A DNA stretch of 64,000 bases, taken from the NCBI GenBank assembly GCA_017438865.1, contig JAFRUN010000063.1:21949-85948 (forward strand), in the 5' to 3' direction. Position numbers and translations under genes: made by a program. This document shows, in pieces, positions 25,939-33,490 of this stretch (within the stretch, counting starts at the first letter, position 1; each line of letters starts with the position of its first letter). The DNA comes from Clostridia bacterium (lineage in GTDB: Bacteria > Bacillota > Clostridia > Christensenellales > CAG-138). The notes beneath the pieces were generated by a model, which saw only the letters and a program-made list of their open reading frames with translations, did no database searches and was not told where the DNA came from.

Positions 25939-26884
25939 AATAGAAGTCGTCGTTCGGCATTGCGCCGCCGATCGATTTCGGGTTTGCGTCGAAGAGTACT
26001 TTCAGCATGGCGGAAACGCTTGCCTTCATCTCCGCGCCGGTCACCAGCGTAATGTTGCAGTTCGGAATTGCACGTTTTGCGATCGGCTCCTTGCCGATGA
26101 TGCCCTGCGCAACGACAACCGCCGCGGCGTCTTCTTCACTTACGACCTTCTTTGCGGAATCCGCCGCGTCCTTCAGAAATGCGTCGACCTGCGTCTTGTT
26201 CGAGGCAAGATAATCGCTGCGGACGATATAGACGCCCTGCACGAGCTGCGTATCGTTCTTTTCACTCCAGAGGTCGTTGACCTTCAGCGCAACGCGAACG
26301 TTCCCGTTCTGCGCGGTCGCGATCGAGACGTGCGGTTCCGGAAGCAGTGCAACCTCCGCGCTGCCGTCCGCGAGTTTGGCGATCAGTTCCGCGTTGTCCG
26401 CGATATACTCGACCTTCACGGAATCCGTAAGACCGTTTGCGGCAAGCAGATAGTTCAGAATGTATTCCGGCGTGCTGCCCTCGCCCGTGGACCAGATCGT
26501 CTTTCCGGCAAGATCGGAAACGCTGTTGATCGAATTGCCGTTTTCAAGCACATACAGGACACCCAGCGTATTGATCGCGATCACGTTGACCTTGCCCTCG
26601 GTTTTCTTATAAAGAACCGAAGCGAGGTTGATCGGGACTGCCGCAATGTCAACTTCGCCGTTGACGATCTTTGCGGTGACCTGATCGGGCGCGGTGAACA
26701 ATTCAACGGTATAGCGGTCCTGCATATCCTGCATCATATAGGCAAGTCCCATGCCGGTCGGACCGGCAAGCGCCGCAACGCGGACGGGTTCGGCGGGTTG
26801 TTCGGCGTTCTGCTGCGTTTTCGCACAGGCGAGCATCGAGAATGTCAAAATCAGCGCGAGGCAGATGACGATCGTTTTTTTCAT
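25919..26884 (-). CDS. ABC transporter substrate-binding lipoprotein (SsuA/NMT1-like)
   Basis: 321 residues. A signal peptide ends in the lipobox SMLAC with lipidated C20. The mature part resembles NMT1/SsuA-like proteins: AGPTGMGLAYMMQD near the start, GKTIWSTGEGSTPEYIL, and EVALLPEPHVSIA. Such proteins bind sulfonates, nitrate, pyrimidine precursors or similar small ligands; the ligand here cannot be read from sequence. It overlaps the Crp/Fnr gene by four bases. Confidence 0.88.
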   Translation of the reverse strand: MKKTIVICLALILTFSMLACAKTQQNAEQPAEPVRVAALAGPTGMGLAYMMQDMQDRYTVELFTAPDQVTAKIVNGEVDIAAVPINLASVLYKKTEGKVNVIAINTLGVLYVLENGNSINSVSDLAGKTIWSTGEGSTPEYILNYLLAANGLTDSVKVEYIADNAELIAKLADGSAEVALLPEPHVSIATAQNGNVRVALKVNDLWSEKNDTQLVQGVYIVRSDYLASNKTQVDAFLKDAADSAKKVVSEEDAAAVVVAQGIIGKEPIAKRAIPNCNITLVTGAEMKASVSAMLKVLFDANPKSIGGAMPNDDFYYAADPS

Positions 26885-27546
26885 GATTGATATTCCTCCG
26901 TCAGTTTTATTTCTTTTCCGTTTCTTTGTATTTTATGTTCTTTTTCCAGCACGTCCAGCGCGCGGTACAGCGTTGCGCGGCTGACGCACAGAGCTTCGGA
27001 CAGCTTGGTATAGCTCTTCACCGTGTAAAGATTTCCGACGCTTTCTTCCGTCAAAAAGGTCATAATCCGCAATGCAACCGTGTTTTTCGAGAATGCGTCC
27101 AGCCGCTTGTTGAGGAAACGAATGCGCCCGTTCAGATACGACAGATAGTTTTTCAGCACCGTTCTGTTTTCCGAGAGCAAATCCAACATTTCCTCTTCGG
27201 GAATGATCAACGCGCGGGAACGCTCGTTGCAGCGGATGTCGATCACATATCCCGCGTCTTTTCCGCAAATCGACGCGGCGCCGAACAGGTCGTTGCGCTT
27301 CAGCGTGCTCATGTGCATCTTTCCGTCGCAGCTTTTTCGATTGACGTCCGCACTCCCGCGAAGCAGGATCCCGACGCGATACACGGTTTCGTTCTTCTGG
27401 AACAGATATTCCCCCGTTTCATATTCGCGGATCGTCACATCCGCGCTGTTCAGCCATGCGCGGATCCGATCTTCCGGCACGCCGTGGAACAAGACGGTTC
27501 CGCTCAGCTGCTTTGTATAACGCTCTGCGTCCAGTATCGTTTTCAA
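26881..27546 (-). CDS. Crp/Fnr family transcriptional regulator
   Basis: 221 residues: an N-terminal cyclic-nucleotide-binding-like beta barrel (VTIREYETGEYLFQKNETVYRVGILLRGSADV region, in order) and a C-terminal winged helix with recognition segment LSEALCVSRATLYRAL. The FNR-type N-terminal cysteine cluster is absent, so an Fe-S oxygen sensor is unlikely; the effector is unknown. The start codon is TTG at 27546, supported by GTGAG six bases upstream. As first gene of a four-gene overlapping operon with an ABC importer, it probably controls that operon and itself. Confidence 0.88.
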   Translation of the reverse strand: MKTILDAERYTKQLSGTVLFHGVPEDRIRAWLNSADVTIREYETGEYLFQKNETVYRVGILLRGSADVNRKSCDGKMHMSTLKRNDLFGAASICGKDAGYVIDIRCNERSRALIIPEEEMLDLLSENRTVLKNYLSYLNGRIRFLNKRLDAFSKNTVALRIMTFLTEESVGNLYTVKSYTKLSEALCVSRATLYRALDVLEKEHKIQRNGKEIKLTEEYQS

Positions 27547-27564
27547 ATATGCTCACTTCCGTCT

Positions 27565-27581
27565 CATATGATACAGATATG
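27565..27581. promoter_or_regulatory. Candidate autoregulatory dyad at the Crp/Fnr operon start point
   Basis: CATAT-N7-ATATG (27565-27569 and 27577-27581) overlaps the minus-strand -10 and the expected start point. Arms are short and the sequence does not match the E. coli CRP or FNR consensus. Confidence 0.35.
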
Positions 27582-27629
27582 GTAGCATTTATTTTTGTAC
27601 TTGTCAACCAGTTAATTTGGAAATATAAT
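27579..27629. promoter_or_regulatory. Divergent crp-like/xth promoters sharing one -35 box
   Basis: Plus strand: -35 TTGTCA (27601-27606), 17 bases, -10 TATAAT (27624-27629). Minus strand: -35 TTGACA (27607-27602), 17 bases, -10 TACCAT (27584-27579). The two -35 boxes occupy the same seven bases TTGTCAA, so RNA polymerase can occupy only one direction at a time. Confidence 0.7.
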
Positions 27630-27635
27630 GGTTTT

Positions 27636-28400
27636 ATGAAACTGATCAGCTGGAATGTGAACGGGCTTCGCGCCTGTCTTCAAAAGGGGTTCGACGACTT
27701 TCTGCAAAGGGAATCGCCGGACGTCATTGCGCTGCAGGAAACCAAACTGCAGCCGGAGCAACTGACTTATTCACCGGAAGGATACCGCGCGTATTACTTC
27801 AGCGCGCAGAAAAAGGGCTATTCCGGAACGGCGGTCTTTTGCAAGGAAGAGCCGCTGAACGTACGCTGCGGCGTCGGCGACGATCGCTTTGACGCGGAAG
27901 GAAGAACCATCACGCTTTTCTACCCCGGGTTTACATTCGTCACCGCCTATGCGCCGAATGCGCAGGAAGGCCTGAAACGGCTTGATTTCCGTACCGAATG
28001 GGAAGCGTGTATTCGTTCGTATCTTTCCTCTTTGGCGGAGAACGGACCGGTCATCTATTGCGGCGACCTCAACGTCGCGCACCGGGAAATCGATCTGAAG
28101 AATCCGGGACCGAACCGCGGCAGCGCGGGCTTTTCGGATGAGGAACGCGCCATGTTCGGCGCACTGCTGGATTCCGGCTTTGTCGACACGTTCCGCGAAA
28201 AGTATCCCGATCTGGCCGGCGCGTACTCCTGGTGGAGCTATCGCTTCCGTGCAAGGGAGCATAATGCGGGATGGCGGATCGACTATTTTCTGGTCCGCGA
28301 ACAGGATCGCGAACGGATCACGGATGCGATCATCTATAACGACGTATACGGAAGCGACCACTGCCCCGTCGGTCTCATCTGGGAGGGAACATGGAACTGA
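27636..28400 (+). CDS. xth: Exodeoxyribonuclease III / AP endonuclease
   Basis: 254 residues of the EEP nuclease family. It cuts DNA at abasic sites and degrades 3' ends in base-excision repair. Motifs: SWNVNGLRAC, ALQETK (metal-binding glutamate), YCGDLNVAH, AGAYSWWSYRF and the catalytic histidine in SDHCPVG. The start is ATG 27636, although it has no ribosome binding site and lies six bases after a perfect -10; the upstream open frame crosses the promoter and cannot be expressed from it. It heads an overlapping xth-maf-uvrC operon. Confidence 0.95.
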   Translation: MKLISWNVNGLRACLQKGFDDFLQRESPDVIALQETKLQPEQLTYSPEGYRAYYFSAQKKGYSGTAVFCKEEPLNVRCGVGDDRFDAEGRTITLFYPGFTFVTAYAPNAQEGLKRLDFRTEWEACIRSYLSSLAENGPVIYCGDLNVAHREIDLKNPGPNRGSAGFSDEERAMFGALLDSGFVDTFREKYPDLAGAYSWWSYRFRAREHNAGWRIDYFLVREQDRERITDAIIYNDVYGSDHCPVGLIWEGTWN

Positions 28401-28966
28401 TCCTTGCATCGCAGTCGCCCCGCCGCCATGAGATCATGGACTTTATGGGGCTTTCTTACCAAACGGTGGTCTGCACGGAACCGGAACAGATTCCCCACGG
28501 TCTGTCGATCCCGGAAACCGTCATGCATCTTGCGCATCAGAAGGCACAGTTTGCGCTGCGCGTGCATCCGGACGCCTGCGTGATCGGCGCGGATACGATC
28601 GTTGACCTCGACGGCGAGATCATCGGCAAACCGAAATCGCCGGAGGATGCGATCCGCACCTTAAAGCGTATGCAGGGACGCGAACATACGGTCTATACCG
28701 GGCTTGCCGTCCTGAAGAAGAATTATGAAGATGTTCGCTTTGTTACCACCCGCGTCCGGTTCCGTCCGATGAGCGATAAGGAGATCCAATGGTACGTCTC
28801 GACCGGCGATCCCCTGGACAAAGCCGGTTCCTACGGCGCACAGGGACTCGGCTCCGTCTTTGTGGAGTCCATCGAAGGCAACTATTTCAACGTGATCGGT
28901 CTTCCCGCTCCTGTATTGTATGAAATGCTTTTGAAGGCGGAAGCCGTTACCGAGGATCGGACATGA
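28391..28966 (+). CDS. maf: Maf-family nucleotide pyrophosphatase
   Basis: 191 residues. Maf proteins hydrolyse non-canonical or modified nucleoside triphosphates and in Bacillus influence septation. The N-terminal LILASQSPRRHEIM, GADTIVDLDGEIIGKP and the GSYGAQGLGSVFVESIEGNY region are all present. GGGAGG precedes ATG 28391, and the gene overlaps xth by ten bases and uvrC by four. It completes a small DNA and nucleotide quality-control operon. Confidence 0.95.
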   Translation: MELILASQSPRRHEIMDFMGLSYQTVVCTEPEQIPHGLSIPETVMHLAHQKAQFALRVHPDACVIGADTIVDLDGEIIGKPKSPEDAIRTLKRMQGREHTVYTGLAVLKKNYEDVRFVTTRVRFRPMSDKEIQWYVSTGDPLDKAGSYGAQGLGSVFVESIEGNYFNVIGLPAPVLYEMLLKAEAVTEDRT

Positions 28967-30780
28967 ACACGGTTCTGGAGGACAAAATCGCACTGCTTCC
29001 CGAAAAGCCCGGCGTCTATAAGATGCTGGATGACACCGGAACAGTGATCTATGTCGGCAAGGCGAAGATTTTAAAGAATCGCGTCCGGCAGTATTTCCGG
29101 TCGTCCGGGAATCATTCTCCGAAGGTTCGCGCAATGGTTTCGCACATCGCGGACTTTGAAACGATCGAAGTGCACAGCGAGGTCGAGGCGCTTTCGCTCG
29201 AGAGCAATCTGATCAAGGAATTTATGCCGAAATACAACATCCTTCTGAAGGATGACAAGCATTTCCCGTATTTCCGCATCGACCTGCGGCAGGATTTTCC
29301 CCGCATCGAGATCGTCCGCCGCGTCAAGCCGGACGGCGCGACCTATCTCGGCCCCTATATCGTCGGTCCTTCCGTGCAGGAGGAGCTTCGCCTTGTTTAC
29401 GACCTTTTTCCCCTGCGGCATTGCAAAAAGAATATCGCGGCGATGCAGACGCGCGGCGAGCGTCCCTGTCTGTTGCATCATCTCGGAAAATGCTGCGCGC
29501 CGTGCAGCGGTTCCGTATCGCGCGCGCAGTATCATGCATATCTCAAGGAAGCCATACGCCTTCTGAACGGAAAGAGCGGCGACCTTGTTCCGTACCTGAC
29601 GCAGAAAATGCAGGAAGCGTCCGACGCGCTGGATTTCGAGCGGGCGGCGCTTTTGCGCGACAAACTGAAGGCGACGCTTGCTCTGCAGGAGAAGCAGGCG
29701 GCGATCAACGCGAACGATCTCTCCGCAGACGTCTTTGCCGTCGATTCGCTGAACGATTCGCGCATGGTCTTTTCCCTGTTTGTTCGCGACGGAAAGGTCA
29801 TCGGCACGCATGCGTTCCCGCTGGAAGGCGACGGCGACGACGCGCCGCAGGAATGGCTGCATGCTTTCCTTCTGCAGTATTACGGACAGGACGGCATCGA
29901 GATCCCGCCGAATATCCTGCTTGCGCAGGAGTGCACCGATCTGATCGGGATCCGGGACTGGCTGACCGGGAAACGACGGAGAAAAGTCTCCGTCACCGTT
30001 CCGCAGCGCGGCGTAAAGCATCAGCTGACGGATATGGCAAGGCAGAACTGCGCGGCGCTGCTTGCGAAAAACGACAGGATCCGTGTGCGCGAATGGGAAC
30101 GCGGCGAAGGCGCGCTTGCCGAACTTTCCGCAATTCTCGGTCTCGACGAGATCCCGTCGCGCATGGAATGCTTCGACAACTCGCATCTGATGGGAACGAA
30201 CACGGTCGCTTCGATGGTCGTATTCCGCGACGGAAAGCCGGACAAGACCGCTTACCGGCATTTCCGGATCCGTTCCGATGCGGGCGGTGACGATCTGCTC
30301 GCAATGCGCGAGGTTCTGACGCGCAGACTGTCCGGCGACGGCGAACTGCCCGATCTGCTCGTTCTGGACGGCGGCAGAACGCAGCTTGCGGTCGGCGTTG
30401 ACGTGCTGAATGAGCTGAACCTGTCGCATATCCCGATCTGCGCGCTTGCGGAATCCGACGAGCTGATCTATCTGCCGGAATCGGACGAACCGGTCGTGCT
30501 CCCGAAAAACAGCGCGCCGCTGCATCTCATAGAACGCCTGCGCGACGAGGCGCACCGCTTTGCGATCTCCTACCATCGGAATCTCAGAAGCAAGAGTGCG
30601 CTTTACTCCGTCCTTGACGGCATTGTCGGCGTCGGGGACAAACGAAAGCGCGCGCTGTTCGACACGTTTCTGACCGTCGAGCAGATCAAAGCGGCAAGCG
30701 TTGAGGAGCTTGCCGCCGTGAAGGGAATGACACTCCCCTGCGCACAGTCTGTATACGACTTTTTCCACAGGGAAGCATAA
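28963..30780 (+). CDS. uvrC: Excinuclease ABC subunit C
   Basis: 605 residues. The N-terminal GIY-YIG nuclease (KPGVYKMLDDTGTVIYVGKA) makes the 3' incision; a cysteine-rich segment, a UVR domain (about 200-235) and a C-terminal RNase H-like endonuclease (MECFDNSHLMGTN, LLVLDGGRTQL) making the 5' incision follow. A helix-hairpin-helix pair ends the protein. The start overlaps maf by four bases. It ends at a terminator that also faces the convergent gene. Confidence 0.97.
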   Translation: MNTVLEDKIALLPEKPGVYKMLDDTGTVIYVGKAKILKNRVRQYFRSSGNHSPKVRAMVSHIADFETIEVHSEVEALSLESNLIKEFMPKYNILLKDDKHFPYFRIDLRQDFPRIEIVRRVKPDGATYLGPYIVGPSVQEELRLVYDLFPLRHCKKNIAAMQTRGERPCLLHHLGKCCAPCSGSVSRAQYHAYLKEAIRLLNGKSGDLVPYLTQKMQEASDALDFERAALLRDKLKATLALQEKQAAINANDLSADVFAVDSLNDSRMVFSLFVRDGKVIGTHAFPLEGDGDDAPQEWLHAFLLQYYGQDGIEIPPNILLAQECTDLIGIRDWLTGKRRRKVSVTVPQRGVKHQLTDMARQNCAALLAKNDRIRVREWERGEGALAELSAILGLDEIPSRMECFDNSHLMGTNTVASMVVFRDGKPDKTAYRHFRIRSDAGGDDLLAMREVLTRRLSGDGELPDLLVLDGGRTQLAVGVDVLNELNLSHIPICALAESDELIYLPESDEPVVLPKNSAPLHLIERLRDEAHRFAISYHRNLRSKSALYSVLDGIVGVGDKRKRALFDTFLTVEQIKAASVEELAAVKGMTLPCAQSVYDFFHREA

Positions 30781-30815
30781 AAACAGCCGGTGAAGCATTC
30801 ACCGGCCTGTTTTTT
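30781..30815. terminator. Terminator after uvrC
   Basis: CCGGTGAA/TTCACCGG stem with a three-base loop, extended by ACAG/CTGT past a single bulged C, and followed by a run of six T. It abuts the convergent gene's stop codon. Confidence 0.85.
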
Positions 30816-31302
30816 ACGCCTGACGGTTGTTTAATTTTTCGATCAGCTCGTCCGTGTGTTCCAGAGACAGCAGAACGATCTTCCCGTTCGCCGTGTTCAG
30901 AACGAGTGCGGGATGCGAACGCAATCCGCCGGAAGAGACCGTCGTCTTCTCTGCGCCGACGATATCCGCTCTGGCGATATCGAACGGGGCCGCCGGTTTA
31001 AACGGATCCGGCGTGCTGACGCCCGAGATCCGGTCGTCCGTTACGACGCAATACGAATGCTTGATGGAATTCATGACTTTCATGACCTTGTAGCCGGAAT
31101 ACAGCAGAAAGAGCATGATCGCTGAATAGATGATCGTGTATGTGTCGAACGCAAACGGCTCGCCGCGGAAAAACGGGAACAGAAAGATCAGGATGATGAT
31201 CAGAATGCAGACGACGTAACCCCAGAACGTGACGCGCGCCAGCCGCAGCGCGTTCGGATCGTAATTGAATCGTTTCTCCATCGTTAAAAATCGGGAGCGC
31301 AT
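30814..31302 (-). CDS. Small membrane protein with two transmembrane helices and a PH-like C-terminal domain
   Basis: 162 residues from ATG 31302. Two hydrophobic helices (about residues 29-46 and 57-72 by eye) precede a soluble region of about 80 residues with a bPH-like pattern (CVVTDDRISGVSTPDPFKP, then IVGAEKTTVSSGGL and a final acidic helix). ATG 31302 has GGGAG seven bases upstream; ATG 31281 (MEKRFNYD) is the alternative but lacks a ribosome binding site. The start lies inside the terminator hairpin of the EF-G-like gene. Function is unknown. Confidence 0.65.
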   Translation of the reverse strand: MRSRFLTMEKRFNYDPNALRLARVTFWGYVVCILIIILIFLFPFFRGEPFAFDTYTIIYSAIMLFLLYSGYKVMKVMNSIKHSYCVVTDDRISGVSTPDPFKPAAPFDIARADIVGAEKTTVSSGGLRSHPALVLNTANGKIVLLSLEHTDELIEKLNNRQA

Positions 31303-31315
31303 GGCTGCGCTCCCG
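31285..31315 (-). terminator. Terminator of the EF-G-like gene overlapping the next start codon
   Basis: CGGGAGCGC/GCGCTCCCG stem with a six-base loop, followed by A and TTTTT on the minus strand. The 5' arm contains the GGGAG and the loop begins the ATG of the downstream membrane-protein gene. Confidence 0.8.
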
Positions 31316-31328
31316 TTCTCCTTTTGGA

Positions 31329-33386
31329 TTATTCTTCTTCCTCGTCCTCGCGCTTTGCCTGCTCGATGATCTTCTTCGCCTGTTCGGCGGGAACATCTTC
31401 ATAGCGGGTGAATTCGCTGCGGAAGGAACCGCGCGCCTGCGTCATGGAGCGCAGGTCGGTTGCGTACTTGAACATCTCGGAAAGCGGCGCTTCCGCGACG
31501 ATCTCGGTGCCGCCGTTGTTCGGCGTCATGCCGAGCATTCTGCCGCGGCGACGGCTGAGGTCGCCCATGATGTCGCCGACGTTCTCGTTCGGAACCCAGA
31601 TGTAGTATGTGTAGATCGGCTCGGTCAGCGCGGGGCTTGCTTTGACGCACGCCGCCTTGTAGGACAGACGCGCCGCGCTCTTGAACGCGACTTCCTTTGA
31701 ATCGACGGGGTGATACTTGCCGTCGTACAGCGTCGCCTTGATGCCGACCATCGGATAGCCCGCCAGAACGCCGTGCAGCATGGCCTCGCGGAGACCTTTT
31801 TCAACCGCCGGAATATATTCCTTCGGAACGACGCCGCCGACGATCGCATTGACAAACTCGAAGTCAACGCCCTCGGGTGCCGGCTCGAACCGCATCTGGA
31901 CGACGCCGAACTGACCGCTGCCGCCGGACTGCTTCTTATGCTTACCTTCCGCTTCCGCCGTGGAACGGATCGTCTCACGGTACGGAATACGCGGATCCGC
32001 AAGCTGCGCTTCGACGTTGCTCTTGTTGCGGATCTTTGCACAGGTGACGTCGAGGTGCATTTCGCCGAGGCCCTTCAGAAGGACGTCGCCGGTTTCCGCG
32101 TTTTTCTCGATCGCGATGGTGGGATCCTCTTCAAGCAGCTTGTTGAGGCCGCCGATGACCTTATCCTCTTCGCCCTGCTTCTTTGCGGTGACCGCCAAGC
32201 TGATGCACGGATCCGGGAACACGACCTTTTCGACCGTGACGACGTCGGACGCGTCGCAGAGCGTTTCGTTCGTATTGGAGATCTGCAGCTTCGGGATTGC
32301 GCCGATATCGCCCGCGTTCAGCTTATCTACGGCGATGGACTTCTTGCCGCGGAGCATGACGGGCGCGGTGGGCTTTTCGCTCTTTTCCTGATTTGCATTG
32401 AACAGAGCAACGCCGCCGTCGAGAACACCGCGATGGACCTTCACGATGCTGTACTTGCCGAACTGATCGTTGACGGTCTTGTAGATATGGCAGACCATTT
32501 TGCCGTCTCTGGTGAGCGCGATCTCTTCGCCGTTCTTATATGCCTTCGGCAGCTTTGCGTCCGCCGCGGCGGGCAGATAATGAAGGATGTAATCCATCAG
32601 CGTGGTGACGCCGATGTTGTTCAGCGCGGACGTGCAGCAGACGGGCGTGATGTCGCCGTCCAGAACGCCCTTCGAGAGCCCCATGAGGATCTGCTCGCGG
32701 GAAAGCTCGAGCGTTTCGAGGTATTCCATCATGAGATCCTCGTCCGCTTCCGCCGCTGCTTCGGTCAGCTTCTCATAGAGTTCCTGCGCTTCGGATTCGA
32801 GGTTTGCGGGGATCGCGACCTCCTTTTCACCCTTGCCGTCGAACAGCTTTGCGTTCATGTTGACGATATCGACATAGCCTTTGAACGTGCCGCCTTCCAT
32901 GATCGGAAGCTGGATCGGAACGACGTTCACGCCGAACTTTTCGTTCACGGACTGCATTGCTTTTTCAAAGTTTGCGTTCTCACGGTCCATCTGGTTGATG
33001 ACCATCATGCGCGCCTTGTGCTGTTCCTTGCACATTGCCATCGTCTTTTCCGCACCGACGGCGGGACCGGAAACTGCGCTGATCACGATCAGCGCCGCGT
33101 CGCAGAGCGCCATAGCCGCAGTCACTTCGCCGTAAAAATCAAAGAAGCCGGGCGCGTCGATCAGATTGATCTTGGTGTTCTTCCATTCCAAGGGCGCAAG
33201 CGCCATGTTGATGGAGATCGAACGTTTGATTTCTTCCGGATCGAAATCGGTCGTGGGTGCATTGTTCGGGAAACGGTCGACAAGCCCTGCGTTGTAAAGC
33301 ATGGCTTCGGTCAGAGTCGTCTTGCCCTCGCCGCCGTGTCCGAAGACGCCGATGTTGCGAATTTCATTCGCGCTGTAGAATTTCAT
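31329..33386 (-). CDS. Elongation factor G-like GTPase (FusA paralogue)
   Basis: 685 residues with EF-G domain order I-V. G1 is GHGGEGKT (16-23) rather than canonical GHIDAGKT; G3 is DAPGF and G4 NQMDRE. Domain IV contains GGSGQFGVVQM, close to the EF-G pattern, and the protein ends in an acidic tail (EDEEEE). Such paralogues, often labelled EF-G or EF-G2, stand apart from the rpsL-rpsG-fusA-tuf cluster; proposed roles include ribosome recycling or specialised translocation. Monocistronic: its own promoter at 33461-33489 and its own terminator. Confidence 0.9.
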   Translation of the reverse strand: MKFYSANEIRNIGVFGHGGEGKTTLTEAMLYNAGLVDRFPNNAPTTDFDPEEIKRSISINMALAPLEWKNTKINLIDAPGFFDFYGEVTAAMALCDAALIVISAVSGPAVGAEKTMAMCKEQHKARMMVINQMDRENANFEKAMQSVNEKFGVNVVPIQLPIMEGGTFKGYVDIVNMNAKLFDGKGEKEVAIPANLESEAQELYEKLTEAAAEADEDLMMEYLETLELSREQILMGLSKGVLDGDITPVCCTSALNNIGVTTLMDYILHYLPAAADAKLPKAYKNGEEIALTRDGKMVCHIYKTVNDQFGKYSIVKVHRGVLDGGVALFNANQEKSEKPTAPVMLRGKKSIAVDKLNAGDIGAIPKLQISNTNETLCDASDVVTVEKVVFPDPCISLAVTAKKQGEEDKVIGGLNKLLEEDPTIAIEKNAETGDVLLKGLGEMHLDVTCAKIRNKSNVEAQLADPRIPYRETIRSTAEAEGKHKKQSGGSGQFGVVQMRFEPAPEGVDFEFVNAIVGGVVPKEYIPAVEKGLREAMLHGVLAGYPMVGIKATLYDGKYHPVDSKEVAFKSAARLSYKAACVKASPALTEPIYTYYIWVPNENVGDIMGDLSRRRGRMLGMTPNNGGTEIVAEAPLSEMFKYATDLRSMTQARGSFRSEFTRYEDVPAEQAKKIIEQAKREDEEEE

Positions 33387-33460
33387 TTGTGTTCCCCCTG
33401 TTGGAATTTGGTGTTCAAAATTGAATCCGTTTACACGGACTAACCCAATTTAATCAATTA

Positions 33461-33489
33461 ACTATAACACAGAAAACCGAATCTGTAAA
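33461..33489 (-). promoter_or_regulatory. Promoter of the EF-G-like gene
   Basis: -35 TTTACA (33489-33484), a 17-base spacer and -10 TATAGT (33466-33461) on the minus strand, giving a leader of about 68 bases before ATG 33386. The -35 is close behind the ahcY stop codon. Confidence 0.7.
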
Positions 33490-33490
33490 C

